In this document: positions 51,834 to 60,081 of the stretch, piece after piece
How positions within the stretch are numbered: position 1 is the first letter of the stretch
Layout: each line of letters starts with the position of its first letter
Source: Prauserella_A oleivorans
GTDB taxonomy: Bacteria; Actinomycetota; Actinomycetes; Mycobacteriales; Pseudonocardiaceae
Length of the DNA: 64,000 nucleotides
Assembly: GCF_042685745.1 (NCBI RefSeq)
Contig: NZ_JBHUNT010000001.1
Location: 4,836,001 to 4,900,000 of the forward strand
Direction of reading: 5' to 3'
Made by a program: the position numbers and the translations under genes
Notes under the pieces: generated by a model
Told to the model about the DNA's origin: nothing
What the model saw: only the letters and a program-made list of their open reading frames with translations
The model's database searches: none

Positions 51834-52595
51834 GTGAGGTTGCACAGGACCGGATCGCTGCCCTTGTACCGACAGGTGCAGCAGGTACTGCAGGAGCGCA
51901 TCGAAAGCCGCGCGCTTCTCCCTGGAGATCGCCTGCCGACGGAACACGAGCTCGCCCGGGAGCTGGCCGTGAACCGGCTCACCGTGCGCCAGGCCATCTC
52001 CGAGCTGGCTCGGGCCGGCCAGCTCGTGGTGCGGCAGGGAATCGGCACCTTCGTGGCCGAGCCACCCGCGCATTTCGTCGTCACGCTCGGCCCCGAACGG
52101 TCGATGGCCGCCGTCGAACACACGACACGCACACTCGAGCAGGAGGGCATGCCGGCGCGCGAGGTGTTCCTGTCCAGTGCGATCGAGGACTGCGCCGAGG
52201 CGCGTGAGCAGCTGCGGCTCCCCCGGCGGCGCCTGCGCCGCGTCGACACGCAGTTTCTTGTCGACGGCGAACCGTGGTCGGCCAACACGTACTGGTTAGC
52301 GGACACGCGCTTCCGCGGCATCACCGACAGGCTGGTCCACGACGGCTCGGTGTTCCGCGCCTGCGCCGAGCACTACGGCACCGACCTGCGCTACGCCTGG
52401 CGGTCCTTCGCGGCGGCCGCCGCGTCGCCGAGGGAGGCCGAGCTGCTGGGCGTCGCCGTCGGCACGCCGGTTCTCGTCCGCGAGGGGCTGAACATCGACT
52501 CGTCCGGCACGCCTACGGTGTATGTCACCCGTCGGCTGCGCAGCGACCGCATGCGGTTCGTCCTCCGCTACGAGCACGATCCGATTGTGGAGTAG
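51834..52595 (+). CDS. GntR-family regulator (HutC/PhnF-type, UTRA domain)
   Basis: A 253-residue regulator: N-terminal winged helix (PLYRQVQQVLQERIESRAL, ELAVNRLTVRQAISELARAG) and a C-terminal UTRA ligand domain (VDTQFLVDGEPWSANTYWL near 140). PhnF-type proteins repress phosphonate genes, which fits the divergent transporter. GTG 51834 is close to the likely promoter with no ribosome-binding site seen, so a leaderless mRNA is possible. Confidence 0.9.
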   Translation: MRLHRTGSLPLYRQVQQVLQERIESRALLPGDRLPTEHELARELAVNRLTVRQAISELARAGQLVVRQGIGTFVAEPPAHFVVTLGPERSMAAVEHTTRTLEQEGMPAREVFLSSAIEDCAEAREQLRLPRRRLRRVDTQFLVDGEPWSANTYWLADTRFRGITDRLVHDGSVFRACAEHYGTDLRYAWRSFAAAAASPREAELLGVAVGTPVLVREGLNIDSSGTPTVYVTRRLRSDRMRFVLRYEHDPIVE

Positions 52596-52613
52596 CCAGG
52601 CCCGGCGCGGCAC

Positions 52614-52644
52614 GGTCCCGGTGACGGGCTACGCCACCGGGACC
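52614..52644. terminator. Hairpin terminator between GntR and methylase-like genes
   Basis: Perfect 10-bp inverted repeat (52614-52623 and 52635-52644), between convergent genes. Confidence 0.65.
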
Positions 52645-52678
52645 ACTCCGTCGTCGCGGGGCCGCCGCCCGGGCGGGG

Positions 52679-53376
52679 TCAGCCCGCCACGGACCGCGCG
52701 TGGGCGGCGTCGAGCAGCCGGGCGAACGCGCCCGGCTGCGGGTCCAGCCGGCCGAAGATCGGTTCGGGCCGGCGGATCTTGGACACCATCAGCAGGATCT
52801 GCGCGGCGCCGTGGTCCGGCCGGATCGTGCCTCGGGGTAGCTCGACGACACCGTCGAGATGAAGTCCGAACCGGTCGAGATTGGCCATGATCGTCCCCGG
52901 GCCGGGGGCATCAGCACACCCGGACCGACGTCGAAACACCCGACCCCGCGTTCGCTCAGCGCAACGCACGCGTCGACGACTGCGACGTTGGCCGGATCGT
53001 CGGTGAGCCGGACAGGCCGGCCGTCGGCGCCGAGACGCTCCGTGTGGCGCGGTGCCCAATGCCACGGCGGGAGCCCGATCACCACGTCGGGTGCGCCCGT
53101 CACGTGGACCGCCGGGCCGGCGGGATCGGCCACCTGCCAGTCGATGTCCCCCGCCTCGCCGGCCAGCGTGGCCGCCACCTCCGGGGTGGAGCACACACCG
53201 ACAGCGTGCCCCACCCCGGTTCGGGCTGCCAGTCTGGTCAGCAGTCGGCCGCTGTCCGCCCACAGGTCGACCACGGCATCGACGTGGCCGATCCGGTGGG
53301 CGAGGTAGTCCGCGAGGAACTCCGGCACCGGGTCGCAGACCACGCACGGTTCGCTGCGAAACCAGGACTGGGTCAT
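52679..53376 (-). pseudogene. N6-methylase-like protein with a single-base frameshift
   Basis: From ATG 53376 (ATGA overlap with the upstream stop) the frame encodes VDLWADSGRLLTRLAA near 40 and DVVIGLPPWHWAP, like the catalytic NPPF loop of HsdM-type N6-adenine methylases, to about residue 155. The second half continues in another frame as MANLDRFGLHLDGVVELPRG and GAAQILLMVSKIRRPEPIF to TGA 52679. The change fits one missing base at the G5 run 52904-52908; the total 698 nt is 3n+2. The loop has GLPPW in place of NPPF, so DNA methylation is doubtful even if intact. Confidence 0.7.
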
Positions 53377-54242
53377 CGCAGCGAGGACCGGCCCTGCCGC
53401 CACCGGGCGTCGGCCCAGTCAGTGACCTCGCAGCGCGCGGGATCGGGGATCTGGCCGGCCGCGTGCAGGAGCGTGCGCCAGTCGGACTCCCAGTGCTCGG
53501 ACACCGGGTCTGCACCTCGTCCGTACAAGGCCACGGTGACCTCGACCCGGCTGACGCTGACCGGCTTCGCCGCCAGCACGGCCCGGCGTGACGGCGAGTC
53601 GACGAACACCGCGTTCGGCGCTCCGATGCGCACACTCACACCAGGGTCGTCGTCCAGCACGGCCGCGATCCGGGCGCCGACGTGGCGCCAGTTGCACGGC
53701 ACCTCGTGCCGCATGTGCCCGGCGAACCGGTACTCCGCCCAGCTTCCGGTGAAAACCTCCGCACATCGGGGCATCTGCTCCGAGACGGTTTCCGGACCGG
53801 CACCGGGCATCGCCACGAACAGCAGCGGGCCGTGCCGGCTCAGCGACACGGGTGCGCGCCGCGAGGGCCTGGCGCCGACGACCTGGCGGATGAACCGGTC
53901 GTCGTCCGCCCTGCCGGGCCTGAGCACGTCACTGTCCCTACTGTGTCCACAGGAGACATACGCGCACGCGACCTTCGACCCGTTGCCGCACTGCGCCGGG
54001 ATGTTCCAGCACGACCCCTGCTGGAAGGCGTTGTAGCCCCCGCCCAGTGAGTCGTCCTCGTGCCGCAGCACGTGGACGCCGTGATCACCGATGGTGGCCG
54101 GAAGCACGTCTCCGGGTCGGGGGATCATGTCGGCGACCCCGGCGAGCACCCAGCAACGGCTCCAGATCGCCGTGCTCTCCTCAGCGAAGGGCGGCAGGCC
54201 GGATGTGACGGCCGGAAGCCCGAGATCGACGGCGGCGGTCAC
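53373..54242 (-). CDS. Rieske-oxygenase-like protein with altered cluster ligands
   Basis: A 289-residue protein resembling the N-terminal part of ring-hydroxylating oxygenases (IWSRCWVLAGVADMIPRPGD near 27). Where Rieske proteins have C-x-H and C-x2-H, it has SCWNIPAQCGNGSKVA and CAYVSCGHSRD: the first His position is Asn and C-x2-H becomes C-A-Y-V. Other Cys/His nearby could bind a metal differently. GTG 54242 overlaps the dimethylformamidase-like stop (GTGA), and its stop overlaps the next start. Family role unknown; the coupling suggests it serves the amidase-like protein. Confidence 0.72.
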   Translation of the reverse strand: MTAAVDLGLPAVTSGLPPFAEESTAIWSRCWVLAGVADMIPRPGDVLPATIGDHGVHVLRHEDDSLGGGYNAFQQGSCWNIPAQCGNGSKVACAYVSCGHSRDSDVLRPGRADDDRFIRQVVGARPSRRAPVSLSRHGPLLFVAMPGAGPETVSEQMPRCAEVFTGSWAEYRFAGHMRHEVPCNWRHVGARIAAVLDDDPGVSVRIGAPNAVFVDSPSRRAVLAAKPVSVSRVEVTVALYGRGADPVSEHWESDWRTLLHAAGQIPDPARCEVTDWADARWRQGRSSLR

Positions 54243-56698
54243 GGCGAGACCTCGACGGGAGCGCCCGCATCGACCCGCACGCGGTTCAGCTCGGGGTCGT
54301 AGTCCTTGCGTCCGCGGTGCAGCACGTGCTCCTCCCCCGGCGCGGGGAGTGGCCCGTCCTGGGAGAACCGGTTCAGCACGCTGGCGACGAGGGTCGAGAT
54401 GTTGTTGTCGTAGTTGTTGTGCGACAACGAGCCGCAGAACGCGATCGAGCTGAAGGCGAAGCAGGCGCCGCCGTTGGGGGTCTCGTGGAAGGCGATGTCC
54501 GATCGCACCCGCGGATGATGTGTTCCGTCGATACCGGCCTGGCTGAAGCCGTAATCCTCCATCACCAGCAGCATGCCCTCGGTGTGCCGGCCCGCCGACG
54601 TCGCGGCGACGAGCGTGTGCGGCGGCGAGCCGAGGGTGGTGTCGACGATGTCGATTTCCAGGCCGGCCGCGCCGCCCGACACCAGTCCGAAGTCGCCGAG
54701 GCGCTCGTTGTAGTCGATGCCCTCGAACGCCCAGGACACGCGCGGGTTGTTCGACTCCGGCGTGCGGGTGTAGTACGTGCCGATGTCGAAGCCTTCCGCC
54801 GACATGCCGGTCCCCGCCACCGGGTGCAGGTATCGACCCACGAAGCGCCACATGCCACCGAGGTCGCCCGTCGACTGGTGGTGGTACTCACCCGGGTCCG
54901 CGCGCCAGGTGCGGATACCGGACTCGCACCGGCGCATCTCGGTGACCTCGCCTCGGCCGTAGGCCGGGTGGTAGGTGTGGACCCAGTAGAACCCGTCACC
55001 GCCCATGTACATGAAGCGGCCGCCGCGCTCCTTGTAGGCGTGGATGTTGTCGAGGTAGTGCCCGCTGTGGTGCTCGGGGTGCGTTCCGGTGAGCAGCACG
55101 TTGTAGCCCTCGATGCGCTCGAGCCCGTCGTAGGCGACGTCCTCGTCGGTGATGACGTCGAAGTCGTAGCCCTTCTCGGTGAGCCAGTCGATGAGGTGCA
55201 AGTCCGCCGGGAACTGCCAGGGCGCCTGCTCGAGGAAGTGGTCGTAGCGCGGGCGGAACGACAGCACGGGCCGCAGCCTCGACGACAGGCAGATCTCGGA
55301 ACCATCGGTGTGCGTGTCGTAAATGGACCCGCCGTACTCGCGGTGCTGGGCGAGGAACATGTTCTGCGCCTGCATGATCGGCACCCGGTAGACGAGGAGT
55401 TCCGCGCCGCCCGCGTTGGCCGCGAGGTGTTCGTTGGCGTAGGCCATGTAACTGGTGGTCGAAAGGATGACCGCGATCTTGGCGGTCGGCTTTCCCAGCG
55501 GCGGGCGGACGACGGACGGCACGTAGTCCTCGTCGCCCTCCGAGCTGGTCAGCTTGACGGCCCAGACGGCGGACCTCATGTCGGCCGGAACGTCGAACGT
55601 GAAGTCGACGTCCCATCGCGCGTCGTCGATGTCGTCGTCGTGGAAGTGGATCGCGCCGTACTGCTCCGGAACCCTGGTCCAGTCGGTCTCCTTGCCGGTC
55701 CAGTTGTAGCCGGTCATCGCCCTGGTCGGCAGGTTGATGACCTCACCGTGCAGTTTGTACGGTCCGTCGTCGTACGCCGAGCGGGTCGGGATGTCCCTGC
55801 CGAAGTCCCAGGACGCTACCAGGCACGAGGCGATGGAGCCGACCGGACCGGGACCACGCCGCTCGTCCTGTCCACTGTCGGCGCTGAGCTTGAGCCGCTC
55901 GATATCCAGCCTGGACAGTGCCGCCGACGCGATCCGCGGGCTGTCGATCTTGCCGTTGTAGTGGCTGCCGATGACCAGACCGTTCGGTACCGACGAGGCG
56001 CCGTCCGGTCCGTCGTCGAAGCGGTCCGCGCAGGCGCCGATCACCAGGGGCACCGGAGCGTTGGCCAGGGGGTCGGCGAACACGGCTTCCTTCGGCGTGA
56101 TCTCCGGGTCGAGCGCGTACCGGATCTGCGGTTCGTGGTACAGCACGGCTTTGCCGGTCGCGGCGTCGTAGGTCGCGGCGACGAACGTCCACGCCCGGTC
56201 GCGCACCGGCGCACCCGACGACAGCACCTGGCCGTTGACCCGGAGTTCCAGCTCGCCGTGCTCGTTGATGAACAGCCCGTAGCCGACCCCGTCGAGGTAC
56301 TTGGCGATGATCGCCTGCGGCCCGGGCCGCCAGTAGCCTTCCGGCTTGTGCGGCATGGTGGGCCAGATGTAGGCCTGCACCGTAAAGCTGTCCACATTGA
56401 GCGGTGCGCGGTCCGGCACCATCACGTACGAGCCGCTGTTGATGACCTGCTGCCTGCCGGCATGCGTCCCGTTGAACGACGCGTCCGCCGGGATTTCCTT
56501 CAGCCCGGGCCCTGCCGGGTCGGTGTTGCCGTTGATCAACTGGACCAGCTGCGCCTGATACTCGGACGGGCCGTCGCAGTTGACGTAGAACTTGATCTGA
56601 TCACCCTGCTGCACCGACCACTTGTCCGCGTAGGCAGTGATCCGCATCCAGTCCGGCGCGATGGGGTACTCCGAGCGAGGCGCTCGCCGCCGCGACAT
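54239..56698 (-). CDS. N,N-dimethylformamidase large-subunit-like protein
   Basis: An 819-residue homologue of the dimethylformamidase (DMFase) large subunit: an N-terminal part, a concanavalin/LamG-like sandwich (~90-270), and a C-terminal ThuA/amidotransferase-like domain. Candidate iron ligands are Y420 (STTSYMAYANEH), Y460 (GGSIYD) and E542 (GTHPEHHS); the spacing 40/82 closely matches the two-Tyr-one-Glu mononuclear iron site known for DMFase. No small-subunit gene is adjacent. ATG 56698 overlaps an antisense MarR remnant. Substrate probably an N-substituted amide, not necessarily DMF. Confidence 0.85.
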   Translation of the reverse strand: MSRRRAPRSEYPIAPDWMRITAYADKWSVQQGDQIKFYVNCDGPSEYQAQLVQLINGNTDPAGPGLKEIPADASFNGTHAGRQQVINSGSYVMVPDRAPLNVDSFTVQAYIWPTMPHKPEGYWRPGPQAIIAKYLDGVGYGLFINEHGELELRVNGQVLSSGAPVRDRAWTFVAATYDAATGKAVLYHEPQIRYALDPEITPKEAVFADPLANAPVPLVIGACADRFDDGPDGASSVPNGLVIGSHYNGKIDSPRIASAALSRLDIERLKLSADSGQDERRGPGPVGSIASCLVASWDFGRDIPTRSAYDDGPYKLHGEVINLPTRAMTGYNWTGKETDWTRVPEQYGAIHFHDDDIDDARWDVDFTFDVPADMRSAVWAVKLTSSEGDEDYVPSVVRPPLGKPTAKIAVILSTTSYMAYANEHLAANAGGAELLVYRVPIMQAQNMFLAQHREYGGSIYDTHTDGSEICLSSRLRPVLSFRPRYDHFLEQAPWQFPADLHLIDWLTEKGYDFDVITDEDVAYDGLERIEGYNVLLTGTHPEHHSGHYLDNIHAYKERGGRFMYMGGDGFYWVHTYHPAYGRGEVTEMRRCESGIRTWRADPGEYHHQSTGDLGGMWRFVGRYLHPVAGTGMSAEGFDIGTYYTRTPESNNPRVSWAFEGIDYNERLGDFGLVSGGAAGLEIDIVDTTLGSPPHTLVAATSAGRHTEGMLLVMEDYGFSQAGIDGTHHPRVRSDIAFHETPNGGACFAFSSIAFCGSLSHNNYDNNISTLVASVLNRFSQDGPLPAPGEEHVLHRGRKDYDPELNRVRVDAGAPVEVSP

Positions 56699-57029
56699 CG
56701 CACTTCGGGACGACCCCCGATCAGTGGCTGACGCTCGAATTGCTCGTCAACAGCGGCGAATCCGGTCTGTCGATGACCCAACTGCGGATGTCCACGGGCC
56801 TCGCCGGCGCGACCCTGACCCGCACCGTGGACAAGCTCATCACGGACGCGCTCGCCTACCGGGAGGTCGACCCCGCGGACCGGCGCCGATCGTTGTCTAT
56901 GCCTCGGCGGACGGACTGGACCTCTACGCACGCTCGAAGGACGCCGTCGACGCGATCGAACAGTCCCTCGCGGGGTCGGAGTTCGCGCTGTTCGAACCCC
57001 CGGCTCGTGCCGAGCCGCGCGAGTGGTGA
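56661..57029 (+). pseudogene. MarR-family regulator remnant with two frameshifts
   Basis: Three reading pieces make one MarR-like protein: MGYSE from ATG 56661, then (one base inserted near 56675) EALAAATSHFGTTPDQW and LRMSTGLAGATLTRTVDKL (recognition helix) through DPADRRR, then (one base missing near 56888) IVVYASADGLDLYARSKDA to TGA 57029. The helices expected before this are missing or overlap the divergent dimethylformamidase-like gene. It is either a decayed regulator or two assembly indels. Confidence 0.6.
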
Positions 57030-57041
57030 GCGGGTCCGGCC

Positions 57042-57116
57042 CACGGTGACACGAACCGCGGACACGGCTACCCAGGCGGCAGACACGGCTACGGGAACGG
57101 CAGACACGGTGCCGCG
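57042..57116 (+). repeat. 21-nt tandem repeat array
   Basis: Three full 21-nt units starting CACGG (57042, 57063, 57084) and a partial fourth (57105), core CACGGCTAC followed by GC-rich bases ending GGCAGA. It lies between the MarR remnant and the LysR gene end. In one frame each unit reads HGY plus four small residues. A related array is at 61640-61723 on the opposite strand. Confidence 0.7.
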
Positions 57117-58040
57117 TCAGGTGATGCCCGGCCACCGGCCTTCGGCGGCGAGACGCTTGGTCACCTCGACGATGCCCTCCCGGACGGCCACCACCGCCTC
57201 GCGGGGCTCGTAGCTCTCCGTAGCGGTGCGAATGGCGATGTGGCGGCGCAGTACCGGGTCCACGATCCGGCGGACCCCCAGCTCGCGCGGATCGCCGTGG
57301 TCCCGGACGACAGACAGCGGCAGGATCGTGCAAGCCTCGCCACCGGCGGCGATGCGGATCATCGTGCCGAGCGACTCGACGTCGGCGACGATCGTCGGCG
57401 CCAGCCCCTTGGCGGCGAACGCGCGGTCGACGAGGGCCCGCAGGTTGCTCCGGCCGCCCGGGGTGACCAGCGGTACCGCCCGCAGGTCGAGCAGCGACAC
57501 CTCCTCCGCCGAGCGCGGAGCCGGATCGGGCCTGCCGATCAGGTACAGCTCCTCGGAGTAGAGCGGCACCTCCGCCGCCCTCGGCGCGTCGTCCTCCCGG
57601 AACACCGCGGCCAGATCGAGCCTGCCCGCCAGCAGCAGCTCGTGGATGTAGCCGCTCATCGACTCGAACAGCTGCAGGTGGATGCCGGGGTGGTTGGCCT
57701 TGACCCACGAGAACAGGGCCGGCGCGAGCGGTGTCGCGACCGTGGTCGGCAGCCCGACCGCGACCGGGCCGTGCAAGCGGTTGCGGCTGTCGGCGACGTC
57801 GCGCGAAAGCCGGTCGAACTGCCGCACGAGCTGCTGGGCGTCGCGGTACAGAGTCGTGCCGGCCGGGGTCGGCAGCACGCCCCGCGGGCCGCGTACCAGC
57901 AGTCGCACCCCGAGCCGCGCTTCGAGCTGGGCCATGCGCTGGCTCAGCGCCGGTTGTGACACGTGGAGCCGGCCCGCCGCCCTGGACAGACTGCCGGCAT
58001 CGACGACGGCGATGAAATCACGCAGGTGGGCGATGTCCAC
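57117..58040 (-). CDS. LysR-family transcriptional regulator
   Basis: A 307-residue LysR regulator: N-terminal HTH with FIAVVDAGSLSRAAGRLHVS and QPALSQRMAQLEARLGVRLL, then the periplasmic-binding-type effector domain (VAVGLPTTVATPLAPALFSW near 92). It is the last gene of the leftward GntP / CoA-transferase / CitE group (25 bases after CitE) and likely controls that operon in response to the carboxylate or its CoA ester. Confidence 0.92.
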   Translation of the reverse strand: MDIAHLRDFIAVVDAGSLSRAAGRLHVSQPALSQRMAQLEARLGVRLLVRGPRGVLPTPAGTTLYRDAQQLVRQFDRLSRDVADSRNRLHGPVAVGLPTTVATPLAPALFSWVKANHPGIHLQLFESMSGYIHELLLAGRLDLAAVFREDDAPRAAEVPLYSEELYLIGRPDPAPRSAEEVSLLDLRAVPLVTPGGRSNLRALVDRAFAAKGLAPTIVADVESLGTMIRIAAGGEACTILPLSVVRDHGDPRELGVRRIVDPVLRRHIAIRTATESYEPREAVVAVREGIVEVTKRLAAEGRWPGIT

Positions 58041-58064
58041 GGTGCTGCCTCGGTGCCGCCTCTC

Positions 58065-58880
58065 TCAGTGCGCCGCGCGTTCGGCCTCCCGGACGATCCG
58101 GCGGGCGCGTTCCACAACCGGACGGTCGATCATCTCACCGTCCACCATCGCCGCGCCATCGGACTCGACGGCGAGCACCTTGCGCGCCCACGCCAGCTCC
58201 TCCTCGCCGGGCGCGAAGGCCGCGTGCACGAGCCGAACCTGCGACGGGTGGATGCACAGCTTGCCGCCGAAGCCCCAGGCCTTGGCACGCCGCGACTCCC
58301 GGGTGACCGTCCCGGCGTCCCGGATCGCCGTGCTGACCCCGTCGACCGGCTGGGGCAACCCGCACGCCGCCGACCAGCGGACCAGATCGGCGCGGGCGGT
58401 GTCGAGCGCGGCATCGTCGGTCACCCCGAGATCGAGCGCGAGATCGACGCTGCCGAACAGCAGTCGCACCACGCCGTCAGCGGCGGCGATTCCGGCCAGG
58501 CCGACCAGGCCGCGGGCGGACTCGACGAGCGGGAGCACCGGGACACCGCTCGCCTCGGCGGCGGTGTGCACATCTTCGGCGCTCTCCGCTTTGGGCAGCA
58601 CGACGGCAGCCGGGGCCAGCTCACTGCAGGCGGCGAGGTCGGCGGCGCTCTCGGCGGTACGGACGCCGTTGACGCGGACGACCACCGGCACACCCGCGTC
58701 GGTTGGCCAGTCCCGTAGCAGGGTGGCTCTGGCCTCCGTCTTGGCGTCCGCGGCGACGGCGTCCTCGAGGTCGATCACGACGACATCGGCACCACTGGCG
58801 CATGCCTTGGCGAAGCGCTCCGGCCGGGACGCGGGCACGAAGAGCCAGCTCACCGCCGTCGACAGCCGGTCGCCGCTCAT
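58065..58880 (-). CDS. CitE-like CoA-ester lyase
   Basis: A 271-residue HpcH/HpaI-CitE family TIM-barrel: SWLFVPASRPERFAKACA at the start, VVIDLEDAVAADAKTEAR (acidic metal site) near 35, and GFGGKLCIHPSQV near 210. These enzymes cleave (S)-citramalyl-, malyl- or beta-methylmalyl-CoA to pyruvate or glyoxylate plus acyl-CoA. ATG 58880 overlaps the CoA-transferase stop (ATGA). With a class III CoA-transferase this fits breakdown of an imported branched dicarboxylate or hydroxy-acid. Confidence 0.9.
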   Translation of the reverse strand: MSGDRLSTAVSWLFVPASRPERFAKACASGADVVVIDLEDAVAADAKTEARATLLRDWPTDAGVPVVVRVNGVRTAESAADLAACSELAPAAVVLPKAESAEDVHTAAEASGVPVLPLVESARGLVGLAGIAAADGVVRLLFGSVDLALDLGVTDDAALDTARADLVRWSAACGLPQPVDGVSTAIRDAGTVTRESRRAKAWGFGGKLCIHPSQVRLVHAAFAPGEEELAWARKVLAVESDGAAMVDGEMIDRPVVERARRIVREAERAAH

Positions 58881-60052
58881 GCCACGCCCTCGGCCACGAG
58901 CTCGTCGATGTCGGCCTCCGTCATCCCGAGCTCGCCGAGGATGGCCCGCGTGTGCTGTCCCAGCTCCGGTACGGGATCCATCCTCGGCTCGGGCGTGGTC
59001 AGCCCGGGCAGTGTGAGCGAGCGGACCGGCCCGGCCGGCGTCCCCACCTCGTGCCAGCGGCCGCGTGCGGCCAGCTGCGGGTGCTCCCACACGTCGGCGA
59101 CCGAGTTGACGTGCGCGTTCGCGACCGGGATGGCGCTGAGCCGGTCCGTGGCCTCGGTGCTGGTCAGCTCGGAGAACCGTTTCGCGATGACCGCGCCCAG
59201 CGCCTCCCGGTGGGCGTTGCGATCGGCGTTGGTGGCGTAGTCCGGATGGTCGGCCAGCTCGGGCCTGCCGAGGAAACGCTCGCAGAACAGGCGCCACTCG
59301 CGCTCGTTCTGGATCGCCATCATGACGACCTTGCCGTCGCCCGCCGTGAACGGTCCGTACGGGTAGATGGTCGCGTGCGCGGCACCCGCCCGTGGCGGTG
59401 GCTCGGCACCGTCGTAGGCGTAGTACATCGGAAAGCCCATCCATTCCACAGTGGACTCAAGCATCGACACGTCGATGTGCGTGCCCTCGCCGGTCCTCCC
59501 CCGTTCCAACAGCGCCGCGAGAATCGAGCTGTAGGCGTACATGCCCGCGGCGATGTCCGAGACGGAGATGCCGACCTTGGCCATGTCGTCGGCCGTGCCG
59601 GTGACCGACAGCAGCCCGGCCTCGCTCTGCACCATGAGGTCGTAGGCCTTGCTGGTCTCGTACGGACCGGGCGAGCCGTAGCCGGAGATGTCGCACACGA
59701 TCAGCCGGGGGTTGGCCTCCCGCAGCTGGTCGGCGCCGAGACCGGCGCGTTTCGCCGCGCCCGGCGCCAGATTCTGGATGAACACGTCCGCGTCGTCGAT
59801 CAGCCGCCGGAGCACGGCCATGCCGCGGGCGTCCTTGATGTCGAGCGTGAGCGACTCCTTGTTGCGGTTGACCCACACGAAGTGTGAGCTGAGGCCGTGC
59901 ACGCGGGAGTCGTAGGCGCGGGCGAAGTCACCGACACCCGGACGCTCCACTTTGATCACGCGTGCGCCGAGGTCGGCGAGATGCCGGCTGGCGTACGGGG
60001 CGGCGATGGCCTGCTCGAGGGAAACGACGGTCACTCCACGCAGGGGTTGCAT
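58877..60052 (-). CDS. Class III CoA-transferase (CaiB/BaiF family)
   Basis: A 391-residue formyl-CoA-transferase-family protein: GVTVVSLEQAIAAPYASRHL with ADLGARVIKVERPGVGDFAR at the N-terminus, SLTLDIKDARGMAVLRRLID near 75, and SKAYDLMVQSEAGLLSVTG near 135 containing the Asp nucleophile. It swaps CoA between carboxylates. ATG 60052 follows AGAAGGAC; the frame start GTG 60085 overlaps the permease stop. Coupled with the CitE-like lyase. Confidence 0.92.
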   Translation of the reverse strand: MQPLRGVTVVSLEQAIAAPYASRHLADLGARVIKVERPGVGDFARAYDSRVHGLSSHFVWVNRNKESLTLDIKDARGMAVLRRLIDDADVFIQNLAPGAAKRAGLGADQLREANPRLIVCDISGYGSPGPYETSKAYDLMVQSEAGLLSVTGTADDMAKVGISVSDIAAGMYAYSSILAALLERGRTGEGTHIDVSMLESTVEWMGFPMYYAYDGAEPPPRAGAAHATIYPYGPFTAGDGKVVMMAIQNEREWRLFCERFLGRPELADHPDYATNADRNAHREALGAVIAKRFSELTSTEATDRLSAIPVANAHVNSVADVWEHPQLAARGRWHEVGTPAGPVRSLTLPGLTTPEPRMDPVPELGQHTRAILGELGMTEADIDELVAEGVA

Positions 60053-60081
60053 GTCCTTCTCTCCGGTGCCGGGAACGACGG

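Noticed and set aside
54317..56731. 804-codon + strand open frame
   Set aside because: Antisense shadow of the dimethylformamidase-like gene; sequence is V/R/G/D rich with no motif.
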